A stretch of 64,000 nucleotides of DNA from Rhodospirillum rubrum ATCC 11170 (GCF_000013085.1 NC_007643.1:1969001-2033000), one strand, 5' to 3'; positions 1 through 11,457 are shown, counted from the stretch's first letter. Numbers and translations: made by a program. The notes: generated by a model not told the origin, from the letters alone.

Positions 1-281
1 CGCCGATCCTTGACGAGGGCGATGAATCGGCCGAGGGGCTGTCGACCAAGGTCGAACGCCATCTTCGCCATTATTTCGAAGCCCATGGCGAGGCCCTGCC
101 GCCGGCCGGCCTGCACGAGCGGATCAGCCGCGAGGTCGAGCGGCCGCTGATTTCCCTGTGTCTGGAGGCGACGCGCGGCAATCAGATCAAGGCCGCCCAA
201 TTGCTCGGCCTCAACCGCAATACCCTGCGCAAGAAGATCCGGGATCTCGATATCCAGGTCGTGCGCGGCGTCAAGGGCTAG
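1..281 (+). CDS. ntrC: Nitrogen regulation response regulator NtrC, C-terminal part (5' end outside window)
   Basis: Partial gene. The reading frame enters at base 3 and runs to a TAG at 279-281, giving about 92 residues. The tail contains a Fis-type helix-turn-helix ([20 protein letters not shown]), which is the DNA-binding end of NtrC-class sigma-54 activators. The gene is followed after 6 bases by ntrY, the gene order typical of alphaproteobacterial ntrBC-ntrYX clusters. NtrC, phosphorylated by NtrB, activates nitrogen-assimilation promoters. The receiver and AAA+ domains lie upstream of the window and cannot be checked here. Confidence 0.9.
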   Translation, partial: PILDEGDESAEGLSTKVERHLRHYFEAHGEALPPAGLHERISREVERPLISLCLEATRGNQIKAAQLLGLNRNTLRKKIRDLDIQVVRGVKG

Positions 282-287
282 GCCGCC

Positions 288-2559
288 TTGTCCCCCACCA
301 GCCAGCGGCGCGGCGGCCGTCCCGCCCTCAACCGCACCATCTTGCGCCTGGGTCTGTGGGCGCGGCGGGTCAAGCTGTCGCGCCGCCTGGCCGTCGCCCT
401 GGCCGTCGCCTCGTTGATCAGCGGCGGCGTCACCTTCTTTCTGCTGTCAAGCCCCGAGCCCAGTTCGCGGGCGATCTGGATCCTGCTCAACGTCGATCTG
501 GTGATCTTGCTGGCCCTGGGCGGGCTGATCACCCGTTCGGTGGTGCGCATGTGGTCAAGCCGGCGCTCCGGGGGGGCGGGGTCGCGGCTGCAGGTGCGGT
601 TGGCCGTGCTGTTTAGCGCCGTCGCCATCACCCCGGCGATCTTGCTCGCCATCTTCTCGACCATCGCCTTTCAGGTCAGCTTCCAAAGCTGGTTCGACGA
701 AAAGGTCTCGACCGCCGTTCGCGAATCCCAAGAGGTCGCCGAGGCCTATCTGCAGGCCCATATGAACGCCATCGCCGGCGATGCCGCCTTGACGGCCAAT
801 GACCTGAACCGGGAATGGCGGCGCATGCCCAATTCCCAGGTCCTCAACCAGTTTCTCACCACCCAATCCCTGGTGCGCAATCTGTCGGAGGTGGTGGTCT
901 TCACCCGCGAGGGCAATGTTCTGGGCCGGGCGGGCTATACCTTCTCGCTGCAGTTCGAGCAGGTTCCCAATTATCTGATCGATCAGGCCGATCTGGGCGA
1001 GGTGGTGGTCATCCCCGGGCAGGGGAACGACCGGGTGCGCGCCCTGGTCGAACTGGGCACGCCGGGCACCTATCTTTACGTCGGGCGCTTCGTCGATGCC
1101 GCCGTGCGCGACCATATCGAGAAGGCCCATGCGGCGGTCTCGGAGTATCTGGCCTTCCAGGCGCAAAGCTCCAAGCTGCAGATCCTTTATTTCCTGACCT
1201 ATATCGTCGTGTCGCTTTTGCTGCTGCTGGCGGCCATCTGGGTGGGCATCACCATCGCCAACCGGCTGGCCCAGCCGATCATGGATCTGATCGAAGCCGC
1301 CGGAAAGGTCAGCGAGGGCAATCTGTCGGTCCGGGTTTCCGAACTGGTGGCCAGCGACGAGGTTGCCCTGCTTGGCCGCGCCTTCAATCGCATGACCATC
1401 CGCTTGGAAAGCCAGCAAAAAAGCCTGTTGGCCGCCAATCTCGAACTCGACGAACGGCGGCGTTTCACCGAAACCGTGCTGGCCGGGGTGTCCGCCGGGG
1501 TGATCGGCGTTGACGCCGAGGGCAAGATCAACCTGCCCAATCCCTCGGCCTGCGCGCTGTTTGATCGCGACCTGACCCTGTGGCAGGGCCAGCCGATCGG
1601 CGCCCTTCTGGCCGAATTCGGCGAGGTGTTGACGGCGGTGCGCCAGCGTCCCGACCGGCCGGTCGAACGCGAGATGGAGATCCGCATCGATCGCCGCCCG
1701 GTGACCTTGCTGGTGCGGGTGGCGGCGGAATGCTCGGCCCAGGGGATCACTGGCTTCGTCTTCACCTTCGATGACATCACCGAATTGCAATCGGCCCAGC
1801 GCAAGGCGGCCTGGGCCGATGTCGCCCGGCGCATCGCCCATGAGATCAAGAACCCGCTGACGCCGATCCAGCTTTCGGCCGAGCGCCTGAAACGCAAATA
1901 TCTCAAGCAGATCACCGACGATCCCGAGACCTTCGCCCGCTGCACGGAAACCATCATCCGCCATGTCGGCGATATCGGCCAGATGGTCGACGAGTTCAGC
2001 GCCTTCGCCCGCATGCCCGCCCCGGAGATCCGCCCTTGCGATCTGGGCGAATTGGTCCTTCAATCGGTGGTTCTTCAGCGCACGGCCTATGGCCAGATCG
2101 GCTTTTCCACCGAGCTGCCCGAGGGCAAGGTGATCGTGGCCGCCGATGGCCGCCAGATCACCCAGGCCCTGACCAATCTTCTGAAGAACGCCGTCGAGGC
2201 CATTCAAGGCCGCGATCGCCCGGCCGAGGGAGCGCCGCCCTTGCCAGCCGGGCGAATTGCCGTCAGCCTGACCCTGACAAACGATCAGGCGGTGGTTCGC
2301 ATCGTTGACAATGGCCGGGGGCTTCCCGACATGGAGACCAAGCGGCTGACCGAACCCTATGTTACCACGCGGGCCAAAGGGACCGGCCTTGGACTGGCCA
2401 TCGTCAAGAAAATTCTGGAAGATCATGGCGGGGATCTGGTACTTGAAAACGCTTCGGGCGGGGGGGCCGCCATTTCGCTGACACTCCCCCTCACTCCCGT
2501 GGTTCGCGCCGCCGACCCCGGGTTCGCATCCCAACCGCCCCTTCAGGCCGATCCAATCC

Positions 2560-2570
<11 letters not shown>
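288..2570 (+). CDS. ntrY: Nitrogen regulation sensor histidine kinase NtrY
   Basis: Membrane-bound histidine kinase that phosphorylates NtrX. The 760-residue protein has hydrophobic segments near residues 33-53, 62-85, 103-125 and 300-325, with a periplasmic/sensor part between the last two. A HAMP region (about 325-378), a PAS domain (about 395-500), a phosphoacceptor H-box (RRIAHEIKNPLTPIQ) and an ATPase domain with N and G boxes (NLLKNAVEAI, DNGRGLPD, GTGLGLAI) follow. The start is a TTG six bases after the ntrC stop; no better start is visible. The 3' end overlaps ntrX by 11 bases, so translation is probably coupled. Confidence 0.95.
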
Positions 2571-3960
<1,390 letters not shown>

Positions 3961-3991
3961 CCCATTTTGTTCCCTTAAGGACCCTCCGGCC

Positions 3992-5368
3992 ATGAAAGTC
4001 ATCGTTTGCGGCGCCGGACAGGTCGGCTTTTCCATCGCCCGCTATCTCGCCGCCGAGAACAACGACGTGACGGTGGTCGATCAGCGCCCCGAGCTGATCC
4101 GCTCGATCTCCGACACCCTCGATGTCCAGGCGCTGGTCGGCTATGCCTCCCATCCCGGGGTGCTGGAAAAGGCCGGGGCCGAGGACGCCGACATGCTGAT
4201 CGCCGTGACCCATGCCGATGAGGTCAATATGGTGGCCTGTCAGGTCGCCCATTCGCTGTTCAACGTGCCGACCAAGATCGCCCGCGTGCGCAACCAGAAT
4301 TATCTTCAGCCCCATTGGGCCAATCTGTTCTCGCGCGAGAACATGCCGATCGACGTCATCATCAGCCCGGAGATCGAGGTGGCGCGCGCCATCATCCGCC
4401 GTCTCCAGGTGCCCGGGGCCATGGATATCATTCCGCTGGCCGGCGACCGGGTGCGGCTGATCGGCGTGCGCTGCACCGAGAACACCCCGGTCGTTCATAC
4501 GCCGCTGCGCCAGCTCACCCAGTTGTTCCCCGAGCTCAACATCGTCGTCGTCGGCATCGTGCGCAACGACCGGGCGATCGTGCCGAGCGCCGAGGATCAG
4601 ATGCTGCCCGGCGACGAGGTCTATTTCGTCGTTTCCACCGACCGCACCCAACGCGCCCTGTCGGCCTTTGGCCACGAGGAGACGGCGGCGCGCCGCGTGC
4701 TGATTTTCGGTGGCGGCAATGTCGGGCTGTTCCTGGCCCAGGCGCTGGAACGCGATTTTCCCCAGGTCAGCGCCAAGATCATCGAGAACAACAAGGAACG
4801 CGCCCAGCATGTCGCCAAGACCCTGGACCGCACCATGGTGCTGCTGGGCGACGCCCTCAATCCCGAGATGCTGGAAGAGGCCGGGGTGGCCCAGGCCGAG
4901 ACCGTGGTCGCCGTCAGCAATGACGACGAGACCAATATCCTGGCCTCGCTGCTGGCCAAGCGCTATGGCTGCCAGCGGGCGATCACGCTGATCAATAAAT
5001 CCACCTATAATTCCCTGGTCGGCACCGTCGGCGTCGATGTGGTGGTCAATCCGCGCACCATCACCGTGTCCAAGATCCTCCAGCATGTCCGGCGCGGCCG
5101 CATCCACAGCGTCCATTCCCTGCACGAGGGCTTTGGCGAGTTGATCGAGGCCGATGCCCTTGACACCTCGCCGCTGGTCGGCAAGCCGCTCAAGGATGTC
5201 AATCTTCCCGCCGGCGTGCTGCTGGGCGCCATCGTGCGCGGCACCCAGGTGATCAGCCCGCGCGGCACCACGGTGATCCAGGGCGGCGACCGCATCATCC
5301 TGTTCGCCTCGACCGCGGCGATCAAAAAGGTTGAAAAGATGTTTTCCGTTCGCATCGAGTTCTTCTGA
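3992..5368 (+). CDS. trkA: Trk system potassium uptake protein TrkA
   Basis: Cytoplasmic NAD-binding regulatory subunit of the Trk potassium transporter, 458 residues. It consists of two repeats, each a Rossmann RCK-N domain (GAGQVGFSIARYL at the start, FGGGNVGLFLAQAL near 236) followed by an RCK-C domain. The ATG at 3992 is chosen because it is preceded by AAGGA at 3976-3980 and begins the conserved MKVIVCGAG; a longer open frame starting inside ntrX is not needed. It lies 31 bases after ntrX, the usual alphaproteobacterial neighbour. No trkH or trkG is seen here, so the membrane subunit must be elsewhere. Confidence 0.95.
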   Translation: MKVIVCGAGQVGFSIARYLAAENNDVTVVDQRPELIRSISDTLDVQALVGYASHPGVLEKAGAEDADMLIAVTHADEVNMVACQVAHSLFNVPTKIARVRNQNYLQPHWANLFSRENMPIDVIISPEIEVARAIIRRLQVPGAMDIIPLAGDRVRLIGVRCTENTPVVHTPLRQLTQLFPELNIVVVGIVRNDRAIVPSAEDQMLPGDEVYFVVSTDRTQRALSAFGHEETAARRVLIFGGGNVGLFLAQALERDFPQVSAKIIENNKERAQHVAKTLDRTMVLLGDALNPEMLEEAGVAQAETVVAVSNDDETNILASLLAKRYGCQRAITLINKSTYNSLVGTVGVDVVVNPRTITVSKILQHVRRGRIHSVHSLHEGFGELIEADALDTSPLVGKPLKDVNLPAGVLLGAIVRGTQVISPRGTTVIQGGDRIILFASTAAIKKVEKMFSVRIEFF

Positions 5369-5563
5369 ACCCGATAGGCGGGCAAATCGCCGTTACGATC
5401 CGTTCCCGATTGCGAGGGGATTTGCTCTGGGCGTATTTTTCGGCAAAGAGGGTACCCGCCCTTCGCCGAAGGTGCTTAAATCCGCTGTCCCGATCGATCC
5501 TGGGCCCGGCGCGTGTAGCGCATCGGGTTCTCCCACACATTCGCTCCCGGAGTGCGCGCAGTC

Positions 5564-6439
5564 ATGTCCCGCATCGCCTATGTCAACGGTCAGTATGTGC
5601 TTCATCGCGACGCCGCGGTCCATATCGAGGATCGCGGCTACCAGTTTTCCGACGGTATCTACGAGGTGACGGCCATCTATAAGGGCCGGCCCGTGGATAA
5701 CGACGGCCATTGGGACCGCCTGGAGCGCTCGCTGCGCGAACTGAGGATCGACATGCCGATGACCCGGGGCGGCCTTGATCTGGTCGCGCGCGAGGTGGTT
5801 CGCCGCAACCGCGTGCGCAACGGCATCATCTATATCCAGATCACCCGGGGCGTCTCGCCGCGCAACCATCCCTTTCCCAAGGACACCCCGCCGTCGATCG
5901 TCATGACGGCGCGCCACGGCCTGGGCTCGAAGCCCGAAGTCGCCGCCAAGGGCGTCAGCCTGATCAGCCATCCCGATATCCGCTGGGGCCGGCGCGACAT
6001 CAAGACCGTTTCGCTGCTGCCCAACGTGCTGGCCAAGCAGGCCGCCTATGAGCAGCACGCCTATGAGGCGATCCTGGTCGGACCCGATGGCATGGTCAGC
6101 GAATGCTCGTCGTCCAACGCCTGGATCGTCACCAAGGATGGCGCCCTGGTCACCCGGCCGCTGTCCAACGACATTCTCGGCGGCATCACCCGCAAGCGGC
6201 TGATCGATCTGGCCGACGCCGAGGGGCTGCGGGTCGAGGAGCGGTCGTTCTCCCTCGACGAGGCCAAGGCCGCCCGCGAGGTCTTCGTTTCCTCGACCAG
6301 TTCCTTCGCCATGCCGGTGGTCCGCATCGACGACAGCGTCATCGGCAATGGCCACCCCGGCAGCATCGTGACCAATCTGCGCGCCCGCTATTTCGACTTC
6401 CTCGAGTCGGCAAGCGGTCCGCTGTGGTATGGCCACTGA
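5564..6439 (+). CDS. dat: D-amino-acid aminotransferase (fold type IV PLP enzyme)
   Basis: Class IV aminotransferase that interconverts D-alanine, D-glutamate and their 2-oxo acids, supplying D-amino acids to peptidoglycan. The 291-residue protein carries the family opening (VNGQYVLHRDAAVHIEDRG), the PLP lysine in the segment RRDIKTVSLLPNVLAKQ, and the SECSSSNAWIV and GITRKRLIDLA motifs. The ATG at 5564 has GGAG 11 bases upstream; a GTG at 5552 is a less likely alternative. Members of this fold also include branched-chain and 4-amino-4-deoxychorismate enzymes, so substrate assignment is family-level. The stop overlaps the next gene by 11 bases (ATGGCCACTGA). Confidence 0.85.
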   Translation: MSRIAYVNGQYVLHRDAAVHIEDRGYQFSDGIYEVTAIYKGRPVDNDGHWDRLERSLRELRIDMPMTRGGLDLVAREVVRRNRVRNGIIYIQITRGVSPRNHPFPKDTPPSIVMTARHGLGSKPEVAAKGVSLISHPDIRWGRRDIKTVSLLPNVLAKQAAYEQHAYEAILVGPDGMVSECSSSNAWIVTKDGALVTRPLSNDILGGITRKRLIDLADAEGLRVEERSFSLDEAKAAREVFVSSTSSFAMPVVRIDDSVIGNGHPGSIVTNLRARYFDFLESASGPLWYGH

Positions 6440-7124
6440 TCCCGTGAGCATGGGTCTTTCCCTGGAAACGGCGCGCCCCCCGCGCGCCGTTCTCTTCGAC
6501 TGGGATAATACCCTGGTCGATTCCTGGCCGGTCATCCATCAGGCGATGAACACCACGCTGGTGGCGATGGGCCACGACCCCTGGCGCATCGAGGAAACCC
6601 GGACGCGCATCGGATTGTCGTTGCGCGATGGCTTTCCCCAGCTTTTCGGCGCGCGCTGGGAAGAGGCGCGCGACATCTATTACGCGGCCTTCCGCGCCGT
6701 TCACCTCGACCTGCTGCGCGAGCTTGACGGGGCGCGCGATCTGCTGGCCGCCCTGGCGGCGCGCGGCGTGTTCCTTGGGGTGGTCTCCAATAAGACCGGC
6801 GCCTTCCTGCGCGAGGAGGTCTCGGCGCTTGGCCTGGACACCCTGTTTGGCGCGGTGATAGGGGCTGGCGACGCGGCCCGCGATAAGCCGGCCGCCGATC
6901 CGGCGCTAATGGCCCTGGACATCGGCGGCGTGGCGCCTGGACCCGACCTGTGGTTCGTCGGCGATGCTTCTGTCGATCTGGCCTGCGCCGCCCAGATTGG
7001 TTGCCTGGGGGTGCTGCTGCGCCCCGAGCCGCCGGCGCCCGGCGAATTCGCCGACCATCCCCCCGCCCTTTATCGGGCGGGATGCCGGGATCTGCTGGCT
7101 TTGCTGGAGCGGGTGGGCGCCTGA
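6429..7124 (+). CDS. HAD-superfamily hydrolase, phosphoglycolate-phosphatase-like
   Basis: 231 residues with the HAD nucleophile motif DWDNTLVDSW (DxDxT) near residue 24, motif II in VVSNKTGAF, a conserved lysine in DAARDKPAADP, and motif IV WFVGDASVDLACA. This matches the Gph-like subfamily I phosphatases. The actual substrate cannot be read from sequence. The gene overlaps the aminotransferase by 11 bases and precedes hfq, an arrangement seen in related alphaproteobacteria, so it is probably co-transcribed with the upstream gene. Confidence 0.85.
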   Translation: MATDPVSMGLSLETARPPRAVLFDWDNTLVDSWPVIHQAMNTTLVAMGHDPWRIEETRTRIGLSLRDGFPQLFGARWEEARDIYYAAFRAVHLDLLRELDGARDLLAALAARGVFLGVVSNKTGAFLREEVSALGLDTLFGAVIGAGDAARDKPAADPALMALDIGGVAPGPDLWFVGDASVDLACAAQIGCLGVLLRPEPPAPGEFADHPPALYRAGCRDLLALLERVGA

Positions 7125-7386
7125 CGCGCCGGCTGCGCAAAAAAGCGCCACACCTTTTCCGCGTCTCCTTTACGGGCGCAGTCTGGGTTTGCCAAGCCCC
7201 TGGGAAGAATGATACCAAGGAAGCACCGGTTTTTGCCGCGCTGCGGAATCTTCGCCCCGCGAAGGATATCCTGTCGGCAAAACCGGTTATAAAAAGTGGG
7301 GCAGCCGGATAAGGCGCGGCGTCACTATAACAATGCGGGCGTCCAATCCCCTCGGGGACAAGAACGATTGAAAAAAGGGGCATGTA

Positions 7387-7638
7387 ATGCCGGCCGAAAA
7401 GACTCAAAATGTTCAGGATGTCTTTCTGAACTATATTCGCAAAAACAAGGCTCCGGTTACGATCTTTCTGGTGAATGGTGTTAAGCTTCAGGGAATCGTG
7501 ACGTGGTTTGATAATTTTTCGTTGTTGCTGCGTCGCGATGGACATACGCAGCTTGTTTATAAGCATGCCATTTCGACGATCATGCCGGCGTCGCCGGTGC
7601 AACTGTTCGAACCCACCAAGGAAGAAGTCGAGGCCTGA
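7387..7638 (+). CDS. hfq: RNA chaperone Hfq
   Basis: Hexameric Sm-like RNA-binding protein that pairs small RNAs with mRNAs. At 83 residues it is of the usual alphaproteobacterial length. The Sm1 motif ([17 protein letters not shown]) and the Sm2 motif ([10 protein letters not shown]) are both intact. The start ATG follows a purine-rich AAAAAAGGGG. A 262-base gap separates it from the upstream HAD gene, leaving room for its own promoter, although I could not identify one with confidence. hflX begins 8 bases after the stop, the conserved hfq-hflX pairing. Confidence 0.97.
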   Translation: MPAEKTQNVQDVFLNYIRKNKAPVTIFLVNGVKLQGIVTWFDNFSLLLRRDGHTQLVYKHAISTIMPASPVQLFEPTKEEVEA

Positions 7639-7646
7639 GACACCCT

Positions 7647-8954
7647 TTGTCCGCTGATCACGATCAGGAAGGCCCGCCGTCCGCATCCCGGGCGGCGGTG
7701 CTTCATCCTTTTCTCCGCAAGGGCCGTCCGGCCGCGCGGAGCCCCGAGGCTCGACTGGCCGAAGCCAACGGTCTGGCCGAAGCGATTTCCCTGGATGTGG
7801 CCCTGTCGGAAACCGTGCCGATGGCCCGGGTGGTGCCGGCCACCTATATCGGTGGCGGCGCGGTCGAACGCATGGCCGGGATCATCGCCGCCGAGGCGAT
7901 TTCCCTGGTGGTCGTCGACACCCAGCTTTCCCCCATTCAACAGCGCAACCTGGAACGGGCCTGGGCCTGCAAGGTCATCGACCGCACCGGCCTGATCCTC
8001 GAGATTTTCGGCGAGCGCGCCCGCACGGCCGAAGGCCAGATGCAGGTTGAACTGGCCCATCTGACCTATCAGCGCTCGCGTCTGGTGCGCAGTTGGACCC
8101 ATCTTGAGCGCCAGCGCGGCGGCGTCGGCTTTCTGGGCGGTCCGGGCGAAACCCAGATCGAGCTTGACCGCCGGCTGATCGGCGATCGCATCACCCGCCT
8201 GCGCAAGGACCTGGAAGAGGTGCGCCGCACCCGGGGATTGCACCGCGAAGCCCGCGCCCGCGTGCCCTATCCGGTGGTGGCGCTGGTCGGCTATACCAAT
8301 TCGGGCAAATCGACCCTGTTCAACCGCCTGACCGCCGGCGGCGTTCTCGCCAAGGACATGCTGTTTGCCACCTTGGATCCGACGATGCGGTCCCTTGACC
8401 TGCCTTCGGGGCGCAAGGTGATCTTGTCCGATACCGTCGGCTTCGTCTCCGACCTTCCCCACGAGTTGGTCGCGGCCTTCCGCGCCACCCTTGAAGAGGT
8501 CAAGGCCGCCGATGTCATCGTTCATGTCCGCGATATCGCCGGCATCGACAGCGACGCCCAGAAGGCCGATGTCGAGGTGGTCTTGCGCGAGATGGAGCTT
8601 GATGAACGGGTCGAAAGCGGCCTGATCGAGGCGCTGAACAAGATCGATCTGCTCGATTCGGAACGGCAGGCCCAGCTGGTCGAAGACACCGCGGGCCGCG
8701 ACACCCTGGTGCCGGTCTCGGCGGTGACCGGGGCGGGGACCGACGCGCTGTTGGCCCGCATCGACGCCCGTCTGGCCGAAAGCCGCATCGTTCTTGGCCT
8801 GTCCATTCCGCTGAGCGACGGCGCCACCCTGGCCTGGGTCTATCGCAAGGGCGAGGTTCTCGAGCGTCACGACGACGAGGAGCAGGCCCATCTCACCGTT
8901 CGCCTCGATCCGGCCGATATCGGCCGCCTCGATCCGCGCCTGCGCACCCCCTGA
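7647..8954 (+). CDS. hflX: GTPase HflX
   Basis: Ribosome-associated GTPase of the Obg-HflX family, which splits stalled ribosomes under stress. The 435-residue protein has the N-terminal HflX domain, a glycine-rich linker (GGVGFLGGPGETQIELDRR), and a G domain with G1 GYTNSGKSTLFN, G3 DTVGFV and G4 NKID. The start is TTG at 7647, eight bases after hfq; no in-frame ATG precedes the conserved region. The gene is followed by a strong intrinsic terminator, so the hfq operon ends here. Confidence 0.95.
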   Translation: MSADHDQEGPPSASRAAVLHPFLRKGRPAARSPEARLAEANGLAEAISLDVALSETVPMARVVPATYIGGGAVERMAGIIAAEAISLVVVDTQLSPIQQRNLERAWACKVIDRTGLILEIFGERARTAEGQMQVELAHLTYQRSRLVRSWTHLERQRGGVGFLGGPGETQIELDRRLIGDRITRLRKDLEEVRRTRGLHREARARVPYPVVALVGYTNSGKSTLFNRLTAGGVLAKDMLFATLDPTMRSLDLPSGRKVILSDTVGFVSDLPHELVAAFRATLEEVKAADVIVHVRDIAGIDSDAQKADVEVVLREMELDERVESGLIEALNKIDLLDSERQAQLVEDTAGRDTLVPVSAVTGAGTDALLARIDARLAESRIVLGLSIPLSDGATLAWVYRKGEVLERHDDEEQAHLTVRLDPADIGRLDPRLRTP

Positions 8955-8962
8955 CCACCGAA

Positions 8963-9013
8963 AAAAAGCCCCCTCCGCGCCCCGCCAAAACCGGGCGGGG
9001 AGGGGGCTTTTTC
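8963..9013 (+). terminator. Intrinsic terminator of the hfq-hflX operon
   Basis: A GC-rich inverted repeat (AAAGCCCCCT ... AGGGGGCTTT with an inner CCCGCC/GGCGGG stem) lies just after the hflX stop and ends in a T run. The A run on the 5' side means it could also terminate transcription from the other strand. Confidence 0.85.
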
Positions 9014-9015
9014 GT

Positions 9016-9616
9016 GCGAAAAACCACAGGATGTGTGTTACGTCGCGCGGAATACCAGGCCATGGTATTCGTGACTGGGTAAGTGACACGGAATGGCGGG
9101 GGGAAAGGGCAGGGGGCGCGGCACTCGGCGCCGGGAGCAAGGGGGCTTGATCGCTTCGCCAGCCGTTGATCGGTGGAGAGTACCGATCGGTCAGATCTTC
9201 CTCGGATCCGTAAGCACGGCGACGTGCCCTTCGATCCTTTTGCCCGCCAAGGAGCTTTTCAACTTGCGCGGTGGGATACCCGTCTGACGGGCGGGCGAGG
9301 CCGGAAAAACCCCTTGTCGGCCGGCTCGAATCCCTGGACCCTTCTATCCTGCGCCGCCCGTCGGGGGATGTCTACTAGCAAAATCCCGTTTGATGGACTC
9401 CCCGGGGTCGCGGCGGCGGTGGAGAGGGTCCGTTAACCCGCCAATGCTATGCCAAGGGGGAGGACCAGCCGTTCAGAGCAAATCGCCGAGCCCTCTGAGC
9501 CAGGGGGCGCCTATGATTTGCTTGACTGTCAAAGTCTTGGGGCGGGGGGCGGCGAGCGGAGTTCGCGCTCCCCGCTCTAGTAGACGGGAAACGCCAAGGG
9601 TTCGGGGGGACGGGCG
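9016..9616. other. Gene-free 600-base stretch with inverted repeats
   Basis: No open frame here has convincing protein character; the short ones overlap each other and lack family motifs. Visible structure includes an inverted repeat AATACCAGGCCATGGTATT at 9051-9069, GATCGGT/ACCGATC at 9168-9174 and 9182-9188, and a GC-rich hairpin around 9552-9577. It could hold a small RNA or a long 5' leader for the following small gene. I see no match to 6S, SRP, tmRNA or RNase P RNA. Confidence 0.4.
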
Positions 9617-9886
9617 ATGTCGACAGCCGAGGGACAGAATCGCTGGCGCCAGAAGAACAAGCTGGTCAAGCGCCAACTCAACGTCATGGCCCGCACCTTC
9701 GTCCATGACACCCTGGAGCGGGTGGCGGCGGAAAACGCCCTGCGCGGCAAGGCCGAGGCGGTGACCTATGCGGCCTTCATCGTCATGGCGCTGGAGCAGC
9801 ACGCCACCTTGAACCCCGAGGCCAGACGGCTGCTCGACATCTACCGCGAGGCCTATCATCGCGACCGCGATATCTATGCCCCCTGA
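9617..9886 (+). CDS. Small conserved-looking hypothetical protein
   Basis: 89 residues, charged and mostly predicted helical (for example VKRQLNVMARTFVHDTLERVAAENALR). No signal peptide, membrane segment or known motif is visible. The ATG at 9617 follows a GGGGGGACGGGCG purine-rich stretch. The codon pattern fits neighbouring chromosomal genes, with G/C-rich third positions, which argues that it is real. It ends 50 bases before the inositol-monophosphatase-family gene and may be co-transcribed. Function unknown. Confidence 0.6.
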   Translation: MSTAEGQNRWRQKNKLVKRQLNVMARTFVHDTLERVAAENALRGKAEAVTYAAFIVMALEQHATLNPEARRLLDIYREAYHRDRDIYAP

Positions 9887-9936
9887 CCCTGGCGGTTTTT
9901 CTTGCGCGGCCGGCGATTGGGCCCAATCATGGGGGC

Positions 9937-10755
9937 ATGCTAGTCGATCCCGATGCCGTTACGGCGCTGATCCGCGCGGTGGTGGATGCGGAGGTTCTTC
10001 CCCGTTTCCGCAATCTTTCCGCCAAGGACATTCACACCAAAAGCGGTCCCCTTGATCTGGTGACCGAAGCCGATCTGCGCGCCGAGGCGGTGCTGAGCGA
10101 AAAGCTCTGCGCCCTGCTGCCCGGCTCGCAGGTGGTCGGCGAGGAGGCGGTTCATACCGACCCCGGGGTTCTCAGGCGGCTTGGCGGCGATGCCCCGGTG
10201 TGGATCATCGATCCGGTCGATGGCACCGGCAATTTCGCCCGGGGCGACGACTTGTTCGGCTGCATCGTCGCCCTGGCGCTGCGCGGCGAAACCGTCATGG
10301 GCTGGATCGATCATTGCGTCGAGCGGCGGACGGTTTGCGCGGTCAAGGGGCGGGGGGTCCGCCAGGGCGGCCAGATCCGCCATCTGCCCGAGGCGCCGGC
10401 GGCCGATCCCGCCCATCCTTTGGCTGCCCTGCGCGGCCATATCGGCGGGCGGGCGCTGATGACGGCGCTGCGTCCGCGCGTCGCCACCATCACCCGGGCG
10501 AGCAGCGCCGCCCATGCCTATCTTGCTTTATTATCCGGGCAAATTGATTTCGCTGTTTTTACCCGGATGAAAGTTTGGGATCACGCCGCTGGCATTCTGA
10601 TCCACCGCGAGGCCGGCGGCTGCGCCCGGCTGATTTCCGGCGAGGACTACGCCCCGACCCAAACCCAGGGCATGCCCCTGATGGCGCGCAATGAGGAGCG
10701 CTGGGGGCAATTGGCCGGGATCATTCGCCAGACGGATGCGGTGGCGGTGCCATGA
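9937..10755 (+). CDS. Inositol monophosphatase family protein
   Basis: Mg-dependent phosphatase fold, 272 residues. The metal site motifs are present: GEEAV near residue 68, and DPVDGTGNF near 90, followed by the C-terminal VWDHAAGILIHREAGG motif. Such proteins act on inositol phosphates, 3'-phosphoadenosine phosphate (CysQ) or fructose bisphosphate; the sequence does not decide between them. The codon use becomes locally AT-richer near 10520-10565 (LALLSGQIDFAVFTRMK) but the frame stays intact. Confidence 0.88.
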   Translation: MLVDPDAVTALIRAVVDAEVLPRFRNLSAKDIHTKSGPLDLVTEADLRAEAVLSEKLCALLPGSQVVGEEAVHTDPGVLRRLGGDAPVWIIDPVDGTGNFARGDDLFGCIVALALRGETVMGWIDHCVERRTVCAVKGRGVRQGGQIRHLPEAPAADPAHPLAALRGHIGGRALMTALRPRVATITRASSAAHAYLALLSGQIDFAVFTRMKVWDHAAGILIHREAGGCARLISGEDYAPTQTQGMPLMARNEERWGQLAGIIRQTDAVAVP

Positions 10756-10830
10756 ATTATTCACCCGGGCAATAAAGACGAGTCATTATAATCCTGGTAT
10801 AAATCCCGCTCCCGACGTCTGGAGTCCGCG

Positions 10831-11457
10831 ATGACCCAGGATCTTTCGACCCCCTGCACGGCGTTCGATGGCCCGCGCCGGCTGCTCTCCGGTCCGTTGA
10901 TCGAGGTGGCCCTGGCGGTGAAAACCGCCGCCGATGGTGGCGCTCCCGGGCCGCTGCGGATGTTTGACGATACCAGCGGGCGGGCGGTAGCCCTTGACCT
11001 GCGCGGCGGCAAAAGCGATCTGGTCTCGCGTCTGGTCGCCGCCGCCCCGCTTCCTTCTCCCCAAGCCACGTCCTCTTCGCCCGCAGCCGCCTCCCCCCGG
11101 GGACGGGGCCGGCCGAAGCTGGGGGTGGTCGCCCGCGAGGTCACCTTGTTGCCCCGGCATTGGGACTGGCTGGCCGCCCAGCCCGGCGGCACTTCGGCGG
11201 TTTTGCGCGATCTGGTCGAAGAGGCGGCCTCCCGGGACGGCCTTCGCCAGCGGGCGCTTTTATCGCGGGAGGCGGCCCATCGCTTTGTGCTGGCGATGGC
11301 CGGCGATCTGCCCGGCCATGAGGAGGCGGCGCGGGCGCTCTTAGTCGGCGAGGACGCCCTGTTCGCCGAGCGAAGCCAAGCTTGGCCGGCCGACATCCGC
11401 CAGCACGCCCAGGCCCTGGCCTTCGCCGGCCCGCCCCCCGAAAGCGATCCCCTTTAA
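10831..11457 (+). CDS. DUF2239 family protein
   Basis: 208 residues opening with the family signature (TAFDGPRRLLSGPLIEVALAVK) and a segment FDDTSGRAVALDLRGG. A Ser/Pro/Ala-rich linker (about 74-90) precedes a basic GRGRPKLGVVAREVTLLPRHWDWL block, which is the conserved core of DUF2239 proteins and recalls a DNA-binding or ribbon-helix-helix-adjacent segment. Function is unknown in the literature I recall. A TATAAT-like hexamer lies at 10787-10792 but without a recognisable -35. Confidence 0.8.
   Translation: MTQDLSTPCTAFDGPRRLLSGPLIEVALAVKTAADGGAPGPLRMFDDTSGRAVALDLRGGKSDLVSRLVAAAPLPSPQATSSSPAAASPRGRGRPKLGVVAREVTLLPRHWDWLAAQPGGTSAVLRDLVEEAASRDGLRQRALLSREAAHRFVLAMAGDLPGHEEAARALLVGEDALFAERSQAWPADIRQHAQALAFAGPPPESDPL

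Noticed and set aside
9093-9764. Three overlapping short frames in the gene-free stretch
   Set aside because: They overlap each other, lack ribosome binding sites, and one runs through the well-supported small gene at 9617.
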